The notes: generated by a model not told the origin, from the sequence alone. A DNA stretch of 6,748 bases from CAMBDR01 sp046597185 (GCA_046597185.1 JBKJLF010000461.1:1-6748); one strand, 5' to 3'. Counted from the first letter of the stretch, positions 1-6,449 are shown. Numbers and translations are program-made.

Positions 1-140
1 CCAGCGCTTCTGCACGGTCAAACCCGGCCAAGCCGTTGACCATAATCACCGGGTTGGCATCAATAACGCCCATGCCGCCAATGCCAACCCGGTGATTATG
101 GTCAACGGCTTGGCCGGGTTTGACCGTGCAGAAGCGCTGG
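1..140. repeat. Perfect 60-bp inverted repeat at the window edge, probable fold-back artefact
   Basis: Bases 1-60 are the exact reverse complement of bases 81-140, with a 20-base centre (61-80). The right arm encodes conserved lipase sequence (the oxyanion-loop region and the start of the GFKYWGG segment), so it is the genuine copy. The left arm is just that coding sequence turned around. A perfect 60-bp palindrome that starts at base 1 and lies within a coding region is typical of strand fold-back during amplification, library making or assembly. A real inverted duplication cannot be excluded from this sequence alone. I treat 1-60 as unreliable. Confidence 0.9.
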
Positions 141-1261
141 GCTTCAAATACTGGGGCGGCAAAGACGATTTACAGGCACAATTGCGCAATGCCTATAGCG
201 GCGCGCAACCGATTTACACCCTCACCGTAGGCGGTTTTAGCTCCAACTGGGATCGCGCGGTCGAGCTATATTACCAAATCAAGGGCGGTTGTGCTGATTA
301 CGGTGCCACCCACAGCACCAACGCAGGCCACACCCGCACCGGGCGCTGCTATACTGGCGTGTACCCAACCTGGAGCGCCACCAATCCGGTGCATTTGGTA
401 GGCCACGGCATGGGCGGTCAAACCGCACGCATGCTGGCGCAACTCTTGGCCAGCAACGGTACGGCGACCAACCCCAGCCTGTTTGGCACCGCCGGGGTGA
501 GTGCATCCTGGGTCAAGAGCGTAAGCACCATCGCCAGCCCGAACGATGGTTCCACCTTGCCCGACGTGATTAAAGACAATGTGCCCTATGTGCAAGCCTT
601 TGTTTCCCGCCTGGCACGGGAAGCGGGTGGGCGCAACGATTTGAACGATATGGTGTATGACTTCCGCCTGGATCAATGGAGTATTCCGGTACGTGCCACG
701 GGCGAAGCCTTTGGCACTTATTTTGACCGGGTGTTGCGCTCATCCTGGTGGTATGGCAGCAGCACTGATCGCGCTACTTACGATATGTCGCCCAAAGGTG
801 CTGCGGATTTGAATGCCTGGGTTACCACTCTGGCAGGTGTGTACTATTTTTCGTACAGCACCAGTTCATCGCTCAAAAACACTGGCAACACCTTCCACTA
901 CCCACGTGGTGACACCAATAGCATGCTGGCGCAATTTTGCGGCCCTGATTACATGGGCAACACCACGCGCAACCAGGCAGGCTTTCCGGTGATTGACAGC
1001 ACCTGGTGGGAATCGGATTGTATCGTCCCCACGCGCAGCCAAAAAGCACCGACCATTAAACTCTCCGGCACCAGCTTCATTGCTACTGGTGCGGTGATTA
1101 ATGATATCAGCGTCAGCGGTACGCCTCAGGTTGGCAAGTGGAACTGGAAGGGTTTAAAAGCCGGGGTGGATCATCTGGACGTGGTGGGCTGGGTCAGCAA
1201 TCCGACGTTTGACGCGTTGGGCTTTTACAAAGCGCATATCGACCAGTTGCGCACGCTGTAA
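62..1261 (+). CDS. Secreted lipase, family I.5/I.6-like, 5'-truncated, catalytic Ser replaced by Gly
   Basis: This resembles the zinc-containing triacylglycerol lipases of Geobacillus and Staphylococcus, alpha/beta hydrolases that cleave ester bonds of fats outside the cell. Residues are counted from the GTG at 92, which is only the first start-like codon. The frame stays open to base 1, so the signal peptide and N-terminus are missing behind the fold-back. Visible landmarks are GFKYWGG (17-23), SSNWDRA (50-56), HLVGHGMGGQTAR (101-113), TIASPNDGSTL (146-156) and LDQW (193-196). Asp54, His74, His80 and Asp194 match the Geobacillus zinc ligands, with identical spacing for the first three. Asp309 (in SDCIV) and His361 (in VDHLDVVG) fit the catalytic acid and base. 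The nucleophile motif, GHSMGG in staphylococcal lipases, reads GHGMGG here: residue 106 is Gly (GGC, 407-409), one transition from AGC. The oxyanion HG dipeptide reads NG (Asn5). Family membership is well supported; activity is doubtful. It is either an inactive relative or carries a mutation or sequence error. Confidence 0.88.
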   Translation, partial: NNAHAANANPVIMVNGLAGFDRAEALGFKYWGGKDDLQAQLRNAYSGAQPIYTLTVGGFSSNWDRAVELYYQIKGGCADYGATHSTNAGHTRTGRCYTGVYPTWSATNPVHLVGHGMGGQTARMLAQLLASNGTATNPSLFGTAGVSASWVKSVSTIASPNDGSTLPDVIKDNVPYVQAFVSRLAREAGGRNDLNDMVYDFRLDQWSIPVRATGEAFGTYFDRVLRSSWWYGSSTDRATYDMSPKGAADLNAWVTTLAGVYYFSYSTSSSLKNTGNTFHYPRGDTNSMLAQFCGPDYMGNTTRNQAGFPVIDSTWWESDCIVPTRSQKAPTIKLSGTSFIATGAVINDISVSGTPQVGKWNWKGLKAGVDHLDVVGWVSNPTFDALGFYKAHIDQLRTL

Positions 1262-1276
1262 CCCTCACCTCATGCT

Positions 1277-1302
1277 GTAGTTTCACCATATAGTAGTTTC
1301 AC
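1277..1302. repeat. 10-bp direct repeat, 16-bp period
   Basis: The sequence gtagtttcac occurs at 1277-1286 and again at 1293-1302, just after the lipase stop and before the hairpin. Its function is unknown and it may be chance or replication slippage. Confidence 0.6.
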
Positions 1303-1303
1303 A

Positions 1304-1353
1304 GCCAGATACCCGTTTTCATGCCATCACAAGTATGGCAGCGGGTATCTGGC
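1304..1353. terminator. Hairpin between convergent genes, possible two-way terminator
   Basis: A perfect 12-bp stem pairs gccagatacccg (1304-1315) with cgggtatctggc (1342-1353). Nested inside is a second 6-bp stem, tgccat (1322-1327) with atggca (1335-1340). It sits between the stops of the lipase and the convergent hydrolase, where a shared terminator would be expected. No T-run follows it on either strand, so it is not a classical intrinsic terminator. It could act with Rho or as an RNA-stabilising end. Confidence 0.45.
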
Positions 1354-1362
1354 CTCTTCAAA

Positions 1363-1386
1363 ATCGGTCTTGCCGATCGGTCTTGC
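1363..1386. repeat. 11-bp direct repeat, 13-bp period
   Basis: The sequence atcggtcttgc occurs at 1363-1373 and 1376-1386, just outside the stop codon of the minus-strand hydrolase. It looks like a small slippage duplication in non-coding sequence; no role is apparent. Confidence 0.6.
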
Positions 1387-1389
1387 TAA

Positions 1390-2187
1390 TTAAACCTGCT
1401 CCAACCAACCCAATACCCGATCCGCCGCCGCTTGCCAGTGGGTATCGAGCATCATGTCATGCGCGCTATTGGGCATGATGGTGGCATCGGTGGAATACGC
1501 GCGCGCCAGACGCCGGATTTCCCAGGGATGAAATACATTGTCATCTTCCGCCCCCATCACCATCACGGGCGGATTTACTTTGGCACGGCGCGGTAACTTT
1601 AGCAGCAGCACATCCAGCACCATATGCCATGCCTCATCACCAATCATGCGGGTAAAGCGCTCCACATCGGCCTGTGGCATACCGGGTGAGAAAAACTGGG
1701 CGCGGGTGCGAGCTGGGGTGTTCACAAAATGCGACAGATGTAAGCTAAATACCGATTTCAACAGCGCCCGTGGATGCCGCAAGCAAGCGCGCACAAAAAA
1801 CACCCAGGCCCCAAAATGCGGTATCGAAGCCAACAACACAGCGGCTGGTACGGTATGGGTTTCGAGGTATTTTTGCGTGATAAATCCGCCCAGAGAATGC
1901 CCGATTAAAATCGGATGACAGCCATGCTCTTGCATGATTTGCGCGCACACCGTTTCGACATCGGCCAGATAATCATCAATCCCGTTGCGCCACATCGCCT
2001 TTTCACTGCTGCTACCGCCATGCCCATGCAAGCTTAAAGCATAACAATGGTAGCCTTGCTTGGCAAAATACGGCATCCAATATTCATCCCAACACCAGGC
2101 ACCATGCCATGCACCGTGGATAAAAAGCAAGGGCGTGACCTTGCACTGCGAGCTTACGGGCTTCCGAACGAGTAGTTGAAGAGTCAT
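1390..2187 (-). CDS. Alpha/beta hydrolase
   Basis: A 265-residue alpha/beta-hydrolase-fold enzyme without a signal peptide, so probably cytoplasmic; its substrate cannot be named. Counting from the ATG at 2187, the oxyanion-side motif HGAWHGAWCW lies at 24-33, the nucleophile motif GHSLGG at 96-101 (Ser98), a probable acid in the GAEDDNVF segment (Asp215 or Asp216), and the catalytic His243 in SAHDMM. The triad is therefore intact, unlike that of the lipase it converges with. The HGAWHGAWCW style occurs in lysophospholipase-like and esterase-like members of the fold. The frame stays open upstream to a TTG at 2235, but that would add 16 hydrophobic residues in A+T-rich sequence with poor initiation signals. 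The ATG at 2187 leads directly into the fold, although no strong ribosome binding site precedes it either. It is transcribed away from the solute-binding protein gene that follows on the plus strand. Confidence 0.85.
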   Translation of the reverse strand: MTLQLLVRKPVSSQCKVTPLLFIHGAWHGAWCWDEYWMPYFAKQGYHCYALSLHGHGGSSSEKAMWRNGIDDYLADVETVCAQIMQEHGCHPILIGHSLGGFITQKYLETHTVPAAVLLASIPHFGAWVFFVRACLRHPRALLKSVFSLHLSHFVNTPARTRAQFFSPGMPQADVERFTRMIGDEAWHMVLDVLLLKLPRRAKVNPPVMVMGAEDDNVFHPWEIRRLARAYSTDATIMPNSAHDMMLDTHWQAAADRVLGWLEQV

Positions 2188-2526
2188 GTTGCAAAACCGA
2201 GTTAAAGAATAAAATAATACTACCAGAAAAAGCAAAACGACTTACCGCGACAACAACGGCAATATCATAGTCAACAAGAACAAAAAGCAATGCCAGAGTG
2301 ATTATGTAGGTAACAAAATTACATGAGCACCACAAAAAGAAAATTTTGCCACGAATATCGCTACAAATCACAATAGAATATCAATGATCTATTCACCCAA
2401 GGCTAATAAATTCAGTCGAAAAAGATGTGTTCGCACCACAATTACTTTATTTGTCCTTAATCAGACCTGATAGTATTCGGGCATAAGGGTAAAAATCGGC
2501 CAAGGCCAGCGCAGGAGGAAAGTTGC
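2188..2526. other. Divergent intergenic region, about 340 bp
   Basis: This A+T-rich stretch separates the start of the leftward hydrolase from the start of the rightward solute-binding protein, so it should hold both promoters. I could not identify a convincing -35/-10 pair for either gene. A short inverted repeat, atcag-ac-ctgat (2460-2471), lies about 55 bp before the binding-protein start and could be an operator or chance. A hydrophobic minus-strand frame across 2371-2084 overlaps the hydrolase and is not credible as a gene. Confidence 0.5.
2513..2518 (+). promoter_or_regulatory. Strong ribosome binding site for the family 1 solute-binding protein
   Basis: A perfect AGGAGG stands 8 bases before the ATG at 2527. 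It fixes the start of the gene and suggests efficient translation. It is the best ribosome binding site in the window. Confidence 0.9.
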
Positions 2527-3741
2527 ATGATAAAAACAGTCTATCTCATTTTCACATTTTTATGCATCAGCAGTCCATGGGCACTGGCAGAAGAAGTTCG
2601 GGTCAATATCTTGCTCAGCAATGGCAATCAGCGCCTTATCATAAGGCAACTGTCGGAGCGATTTGAAGCACAAAACCCCGGCATCACCATTAAATGGATC
2701 GATTCAACCAATCACGTGCATCACAAATGGATGGAAACCTGGGAACAGCAAAAAGCCGATGTGATCTGGTGGTTTGCTGGCTACCAATTGAGCCAATACG
2801 CAAAAAAAGGCAACATCGAACCGATCAGCGATATTTGGAAAAAACACCGTATGGATCGAAGCTTCCTAGGGATCGAATCAGCGGTTTCCTACAACGGTGA
2901 AGCCTATGCCCTGCCCCTGTCATATTATCAATGGGGGTTTTATTATAAAAAAAGCGTCTTCAACAAGTATAAAATTGCCGAACCCAAGACTTGGGAAGAA
3001 TTTATTGCCGTGTGCGACAAATTAAGCGAAAACCGGGTCAAACCGCTGGGCTTGGGCACACAGGAAAGCTGGCCTGCGGCAAGCTGGTTTTCGTATTTTG
3101 ATATTCGCCTCAATGGACTGGAGTTTCATCTGCAATTACTGGCAGGGAAGCAATCCTATACGGATAAAAGGGTAAGAGAAGTCTTTGGCAAATGGAAGCA
3201 ATTGATTGATAAGGGTTATTTCATGCAAGGTAGCCAAGCGTATAAATGGAAAGACGTTTTACCGTTTATGTACCGCGATAGTGTTGCCATGTATTTGATT
3301 GGGAATTTTGTTACTGCTGACATCAAGATACCGCTGAATGAATTTGGTTTTTTCCGATTTCCTGTGATCAATAAAGAGATGCCGATTTATGAAGAAGCCC
3401 CGTCCGATGTGCTGTTCATCAGCAAAAAATCGGAGCACAAAGCCAGTGCCAAAAAATTTCTCGAATTCATGGCCAAGCCGGAAAATCAGTTTACTTTTAA
3501 TGAAGCAGGCGGCTTCATATCCCCCCATATCCGTGCCCGCACCAGCACCAATTTTTTCATCAATAAAGGATTTGAAACGCTCAATACGGCCAAGGGTACC
3601 TCACAATTTTTTGATCGGGATACCTCGAAAAGCATGGCCAATGAAGGTTTCGATATTTTGGCTGAGTTTGCCAGGAGCGGCGACATTGACAAAGCCATCG
3701 CCAGCCTGGAAACCGCGCGCAGCAAAAACTTTCCGCAGTAG
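2527..3741 (+). CDS. Extracellular solute-binding protein, family 1 (carbohydrate type)
   Basis: A 404-residue periplasmic binding protein of the family 1 ABC-transporter type, whose members usually bind sugars or oligosaccharides. The N-terminus is a clear Sec signal peptide with a hydrophobic core at about 5-16 and an Ala-Leu-Ala cleavage site after residue 21. The Cys at 13 is not in a lipobox, so the protein should be soluble. Family features are the N-terminal lobe (VNILLS...LSERFEAQNPGITIKW, 26-57), ALPLSYYQWGFYYKK (128-142) followed by EPKTWEEF (152-159), the DSVAMYLIGNF segment (251-261) and the C-terminal ASAKKFLEFM (307-316). The length is normal for the family. No permease or ATPase gene is adjacent. 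The next gene on the same strand is a chemoreceptor, 451 bp downstream, so a sensing role is possible, but this is inference. The ligand is unknown; many Trp and Tyr residues would suit sugar stacking. Confidence 0.88.
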   Translation: MIKTVYLIFTFLCISSPWALAEEVRVNILLSNGNQRLIIRQLSERFEAQNPGITIKWIDSTNHVHHKWMETWEQQKADVIWWFAGYQLSQYAKKGNIEPISDIWKKHRMDRSFLGIESAVSYNGEAYALPLSYYQWGFYYKKSVFNKYKIAEPKTWEEFIAVCDKLSENRVKPLGLGTQESWPAASWFSYFDIRLNGLEFHLQLLAGKQSYTDKRVREVFGKWKQLIDKGYFMQGSQAYKWKDVLPFMYRDSVAMYLIGNFVTADIKIPLNEFGFFRFPVINKEMPIYEEAPSDVLFISKKSEHKASAKKFLEFMAKPENQFTFNEAGGFISPHIRARTSTNFFINKGFETLNTAKGTSQFFDRDTSKSMANEGFDILAEFARSGDIDKAIASLETARSKNFPQ

Positions 3742-4192
3742 CGCAATGTCCGGCCCCAATCACCCGTGCCTGGGCTGACATGTCAGCCACAGCGGCAATT
3801 CCGCTCTATCATCAAATTAAATATAAATCAATATAAAATCAACTTACTTATCAAATCGTTGAAAATAAAAAGTTCGCATAAAATATGCCGCCAAATCATT
3901 TTTCTTTATTCAGCTCTGTTAATATTCAAGAATAAAATCAGATTTCCTGGCGAGATACTTGACTGTCCGGCAAACAAATTCAACACAGAAACAAGTCATC
4001 ATAAGTTGGGGCATTAGATTGTGTTTTCATGCATTCTGAATTTTTTAATTTGCTACTTATGCAATCATAAAAATTCTAATTTTATTTAATTTTACCTTTG
4101 AATTAATTTTTTATATCCTTGGCAATTTTCATCAAGCATCGTTAAATGACATCAAAAATATTTTAACCAAAACTTTAGAATGGGCCATTCAC
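3742..4192. other. A+T-rich non-coding region upstream of the chemoreceptor
   Basis: This 451-bp gap is far richer in A+T than the genes on either side, especially from about 3810 onward. It carries the palindrome at 3773-3788 and must hold the chemoreceptor promoter unless transcription reads through from upstream. A weak sigma-70-like pair is TTTACC (4091-4096) and TATATC (4113-4118), 16 bases apart; confidence in it is low. I found no match to a flagellar sigma-28 promoter or a sigma-54 promoter. A GTG-started frame across 3766-4017 would encode 83 Lys/Ile/Asn-rich residues, lacks a ribosome binding site and is probably not a gene. Confidence 0.6.
3773..3788. repeat. Perfect 16-bp palindrome downstream of the family 1 binding-protein gene
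   Basis: The sequence ggctgacatgtcagcc is its own reverse complement and begins 31 bases after the stop. A weaker hairpin, agcgg-caatt-ccgct (3791-3805), follows at once. No T-run follows, so intrinsic termination is uncertain. The loop-free symmetry is equally compatible with a site for a dimeric DNA-binding protein. Confidence 0.5.
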
Positions 4193-5635
4193 ATGAATAC
4201 CAATAGCATTACATTTCGCTTAAACGGGGTTTTCCTTGTAATCGTCACCACGCTGTTTCTGTGTGTCGGGTTATTTAATTATTACAAAATTAAAGCCGAG
4301 CGCGAGACTGCGATGGAGCGTCAGGTACAAGGCGCATTGCAACGCCTCGCCATCAGCCTGCCGAATGCGATTTGGAACTTTGACGACATGCAAATTCAAC
4401 AAATCGTTCAGGCTGAAATGTCGGCAAGCTTCATTCGGGCTATTTTGGTGTTGAACGGCCAGAAAGTGGTGGGCGGTGTCGCGCGCAAAGCAGACGCCAG
4501 CTTACAGCGCGTGACGCAGGTTGAAGGTTCCGGGCCGGCCTCTTCGGTTGAATTGGCGCAACAAGAAAATAGTCAACGTAAAGTGTTTGGCAAAGCCACA
4601 GTGTATGTTTCACGCGACGAACTCAACGACGCATTACAGCAAGATTTATGGCTGCTGGCGCTGCAGATTGTGGCGCAGGCAGCCATACTCCTGTTCGCCA
4701 TGTGGCAAGGCCTGGCGCGCATCGTCTTGCGACCGCTGGCGCGCCTTTCCCTTGCGATTCACAATATTGCCACAGGTGAAGCCGACCTCACCAAACGCTT
4801 GCCCATTGGTGCCGGCAGTGAGTTCGACGATGTGACCGAAGGCTTTAATACCTTTATCGCACGCTTACAAGCGATTATTGATTCGGTTCAAGTGGGCGCA
4901 GTCAGCCTGGCCAATGCCTCCAATGAACTGGCCAGCGGCACCTTCGACCTGGCCGAGCGTACCGAATCGCAAGCCCATTCGCTGGAGCAAACCCGCCACT
5001 CGATGGAAACCCTGACCCAAACGGTGGCGCACAATGCGCAAAACGCACGCGAGGCCAATGGCCTGGCCGAAAGCGCGGCAACCGTGGCAGTAAAAGGGGG
5101 GGCGGTGGTATCGAAAGTGGTGCATACCATGGATGCGATTAACGACTCCTCCAAAAAAATCGTGGATATTATCAGCGTGATCGATGCGATTGCATTTCAA
5201 ACCAATATTTTGGCCTTGAATGCCGCCGTGGAAGCAGCCCGTGCTGGTGAAGAAGGTCGCGGCTTTGCGGTGGTGGCCTCCGAGGTACGCAATTTGGCGC
5301 AACGCTCGGCCTCCGCCGCCAAAGAAATCAAGGCCTTGATCACGAGTTCGGTGGAAACCGTTCAGGCAGGCAATCAACTGGTGTCAAACGCGGGTAAAAC
5401 CATGGATGAAATTGTGGGCAGCATCAATGGTGTGGCCGCCATTATTGCCAAAGTCGTGGTTGCCAGCGACGCCCAATCGAAAGACATTTCGCAAATCAAC
5501 CAGGCCATGATTACCATGGATCGCATGACCCAGGAAAATTCTGCCCTGGTTGAGGAGGCAACCGCCGCCACCGAGTCGATGCGCAGCCAAACCGGCAGCC
5601 TGTCCGATGCGGTAAGCGTGTTTAAGGTCGCATAA
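4193..5635 (+). CDS. Methyl-accepting chemotaxis protein
   Basis: A 480-residue transmembrane chemoreceptor that signals through CheW and CheA to the flagellar motor or another output. In order: short cytoplasmic N-terminus; transmembrane helix 1 at about 13-31; a periplasmic sensor domain at about 35-150 containing LPNAIWNFDD (57-66); transmembrane helix 2 at about 152-171; HAMP at about 172-225; then a long coiled-coil signalling domain. The conserved hairpin tip is unmistakable (IAFQTNILALNAAVEAARAG at 333-352, then RGFAVVASEVRNLAQRSA at 356-373). The tail ends in FKVA without a CheR/CheB-binding NWETF-type pentapeptide. The sensor domain is small (about 115 residues), which would suit either a direct ligand or docking of a periplasmic binding protein. 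Its neighbours on the same strand are two binding-protein genes, one upstream and one 69 bp downstream. The ATG at 4193 precedes helix 1 sensibly, but no strong ribosome binding site is visible. Confidence 0.95.
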   Translation: MNTNSITFRLNGVFLVIVTTLFLCVGLFNYYKIKAERETAMERQVQGALQRLAISLPNAIWNFDDMQIQQIVQAEMSASFIRAILVLNGQKVVGGVARKADASLQRVTQVEGSGPASSVELAQQENSQRKVFGKATVYVSRDELNDALQQDLWLLALQIVAQAAILLFAMWQGLARIVLRPLARLSLAIHNIATGEADLTKRLPIGAGSEFDDVTEGFNTFIARLQAIIDSVQVGAVSLANASNELASGTFDLAERTESQAHSLEQTRHSMETLTQTVAHNAQNAREANGLAESAATVAVKGGAVVSKVVHTMDAINDSSKKIVDIISVIDAIAFQTNILALNAAVEAARAGEEGRGFAVVASEVRNLAQRSASAAKEIKALITSSVETVQAGNQLVSNAGKTMDEIVGSINGVAAIIAKVVVASDAQSKDISQINQAMITMDRMTQENSALVEEATAATESMRSQTGSLSDAVSVFKVA

Positions 5636-5673
5636 ATACCACTTTACTTTGTTAAAACCACGGCGGCCCTGGA

Positions 5674-5694
5674 TTTAATCACAACAAGATTAAA
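5674..5694 (+). other. Small A+T-rich hairpin before the family 3 binding-protein gene
   Basis: The 7-bp stem tttaatc (5674-5680) and gattaaa (5688-5694) has a 7-base loop. It lies between the chemoreceptor stop and the ribosome binding site of the next gene and leaves the GGA core free. It is too weak to call a terminator, so the two genes may share a transcript. Confidence 0.3.
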
Positions 5695-5707
5695 AGGAAA
5701 TATAATT
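5692..5707 (+). promoter_or_regulatory. Ribosome binding site with an ATT start codon
   Basis: The purine run AAAAGGAAA (5692-5700) is followed, 6 bases after its GGA core, by ATT at 5705-5707. The ATT is in frame with Lys-Lys-Ser and a full signal peptide. The ATG at 5716 is in a different frame, and the first in-frame ATG (5738) lies inside the hydrophobic core. The spacing marks the ATT as the original start, either a rare non-standard start or an ATG changed at its third base. Confidence 0.6.
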
Positions 5708-6449
5708 AAAAAATCATGGCTTTGGCTTATCCCATTTATGTCTTTTATGTTTTATCAAGCAAACGCACAGCCTGGTTACCGTTTTGCCAGTATTGCTGGT
5801 TTGGCAGATCAAGAGATTGCAGCCAAGATGATGAGTACTATTTTCAACGACGCCAAACTCACGCTGGAAGTAGAACCCATGCCAGCAGAGCGCGCAAGGG
5901 TAGAAGCAAACGAGGGCAGGAAAGATGGTGACCTTGGCCGTATCGCTTCTTACGGTGAGCATAACCCGACCATGCTCAGGGTGCCTACCCCCTACGCCAG
6001 TGCGGAAATCGCCACCTTTGCTCTGGCGTCAAGAAAGATTTCAATCAAGTCGATTGATGATCTTAAAAAGTATAAGATTGTTATTGTTCGTGGCGTTCAG
6101 ACCAGCCGCGATATTATTGACAAGCTACCGGGCTGACAAGCTACCGGGCCACCCATCGGTTCATGAGATGACAAACTTGGCGCAAATAATGCAGTTCATT
6201 GCTACGGGCCGGGCAGACGTTGCCATAACCAGTGAGTTTGCCTGCTTGCTTGCTATCAAAAAGCAAAAACTCGATACCATAGCGCCGGCAGGAATCATTA
6301 ATTCCCTGCCCTTGTATATGTATTTCCATCCCAGGCACAAAGACGTTGTGCCAATTATTGATGCGGCGATCAGTGCAAGAGTCAAAACGGGCAAGCTAAA
6401 AAAATGGCGCGCGCAGTACAAACAAGATTATTTGAGTGCCATAAAATAG
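5705..6449 (+). pseudogene. Periplasmic solute-binding protein, family 3 type, frameshifted by a 16-bp duplication
   Basis: Removing one copy of the duplicated 16 bp restores a single 242-residue frame (745 - 16 = 729 bases), a normal length for a family 3 (amino-acid-type) substrate-binding protein. From the ATT at 5705 the product begins MKKSWLWLIPFMSFMFYQ, a good Sec signal peptide with cleavage after Ala-Asn-Ala (19-21). Family features are AERARVEANEGRKDGDLGRI (61-80), the SIDDLKKYKIVIVRG hinge-side strand (116-130), then, after the lesion, QFIATGRADVAITS and the C-terminal KTGKLKKWRAQYKQDYL. As it stands, translation stops after residue 143 at the TGA at 6134-6136, losing about 40 percent of the protein; the remainder is open in another frame to 6449. 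No other stop lies in the repaired frame, so the damage looks recent, reversible or artefactual. The gene follows the chemoreceptor by 69 bp and may be co-transcribed with it. It could have supplied ligand to the receptor; that is inference. Confidence 0.82.
6118..6149 (+). repeat. 16-bp perfect tandem duplication causing a frameshift
   Basis: The unit tgacaagctaccgggc occurs at 6118-6133 and immediately again at 6134-6149. Sixteen is not a multiple of three, so the second copy shifts the frame, and its first three bases read as TGA in the incoming frame. Deleting either copy rejoins the two halves of the binding-protein gene exactly. Confidence 0.95.

Noticed and set aside
1..140. Inverted repeat as a transposon end or invertible-element terminus
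   Set aside because: The arms lie inside lipase coding sequence, with a 20-bp centre and no recombinase or target-site duplication; fold-back is simpler.
266..676. 136-residue minus-strand frame inside the lipase
   Set aside because: It is wholly antisense to the conserved lipase and has no recognisable family signature.
2084..2371. Hydrophobic 95-residue minus-strand frame overlapping the hydrolase start
   Set aside because: It overlaps the hydrolase in another frame, ends in non-conserved sequence, and its hydrophobic character is what A+T-rich DNA gives by chance; no ribosome binding site was found.
3766..4017. 83-residue plus-strand frame in the A+T-rich gap
   Set aside because: GTG start without a ribosome binding site, low-complexity Lys/Ile/Asn content and no recognisable motif; it also begins right at the palindrome.
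4091..4118. Firm promoter call for the chemoreceptor (TTTACC and TATATC)
   Set aside because: Only four of six bases match in each hexamer, and such matches are expected by chance in DNA this rich in A+T; mentioned only as a weak candidate.
4865..5377. Long minus-strand frames opposite the chemoreceptor
   Set aside because: They are antisense to a strongly conserved coding region; their His/Gly-rich composition is typical of the shadow of a chemoreceptor signalling domain.
5716..5931. ATG at 5716 as the start of the family 3 binding-protein gene
   Set aside because: It is in a different frame from the signal peptide and the conserved binding-protein sequence, and yields an unrelated Cys/Arg-rich peptide.
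6118..6149. Programmed ribosomal frameshift joining the two halves of the binding protein
   Set aside because: There is no slippery heptamer at the junction, and the exact 16-bp duplication explains the frame change fully.
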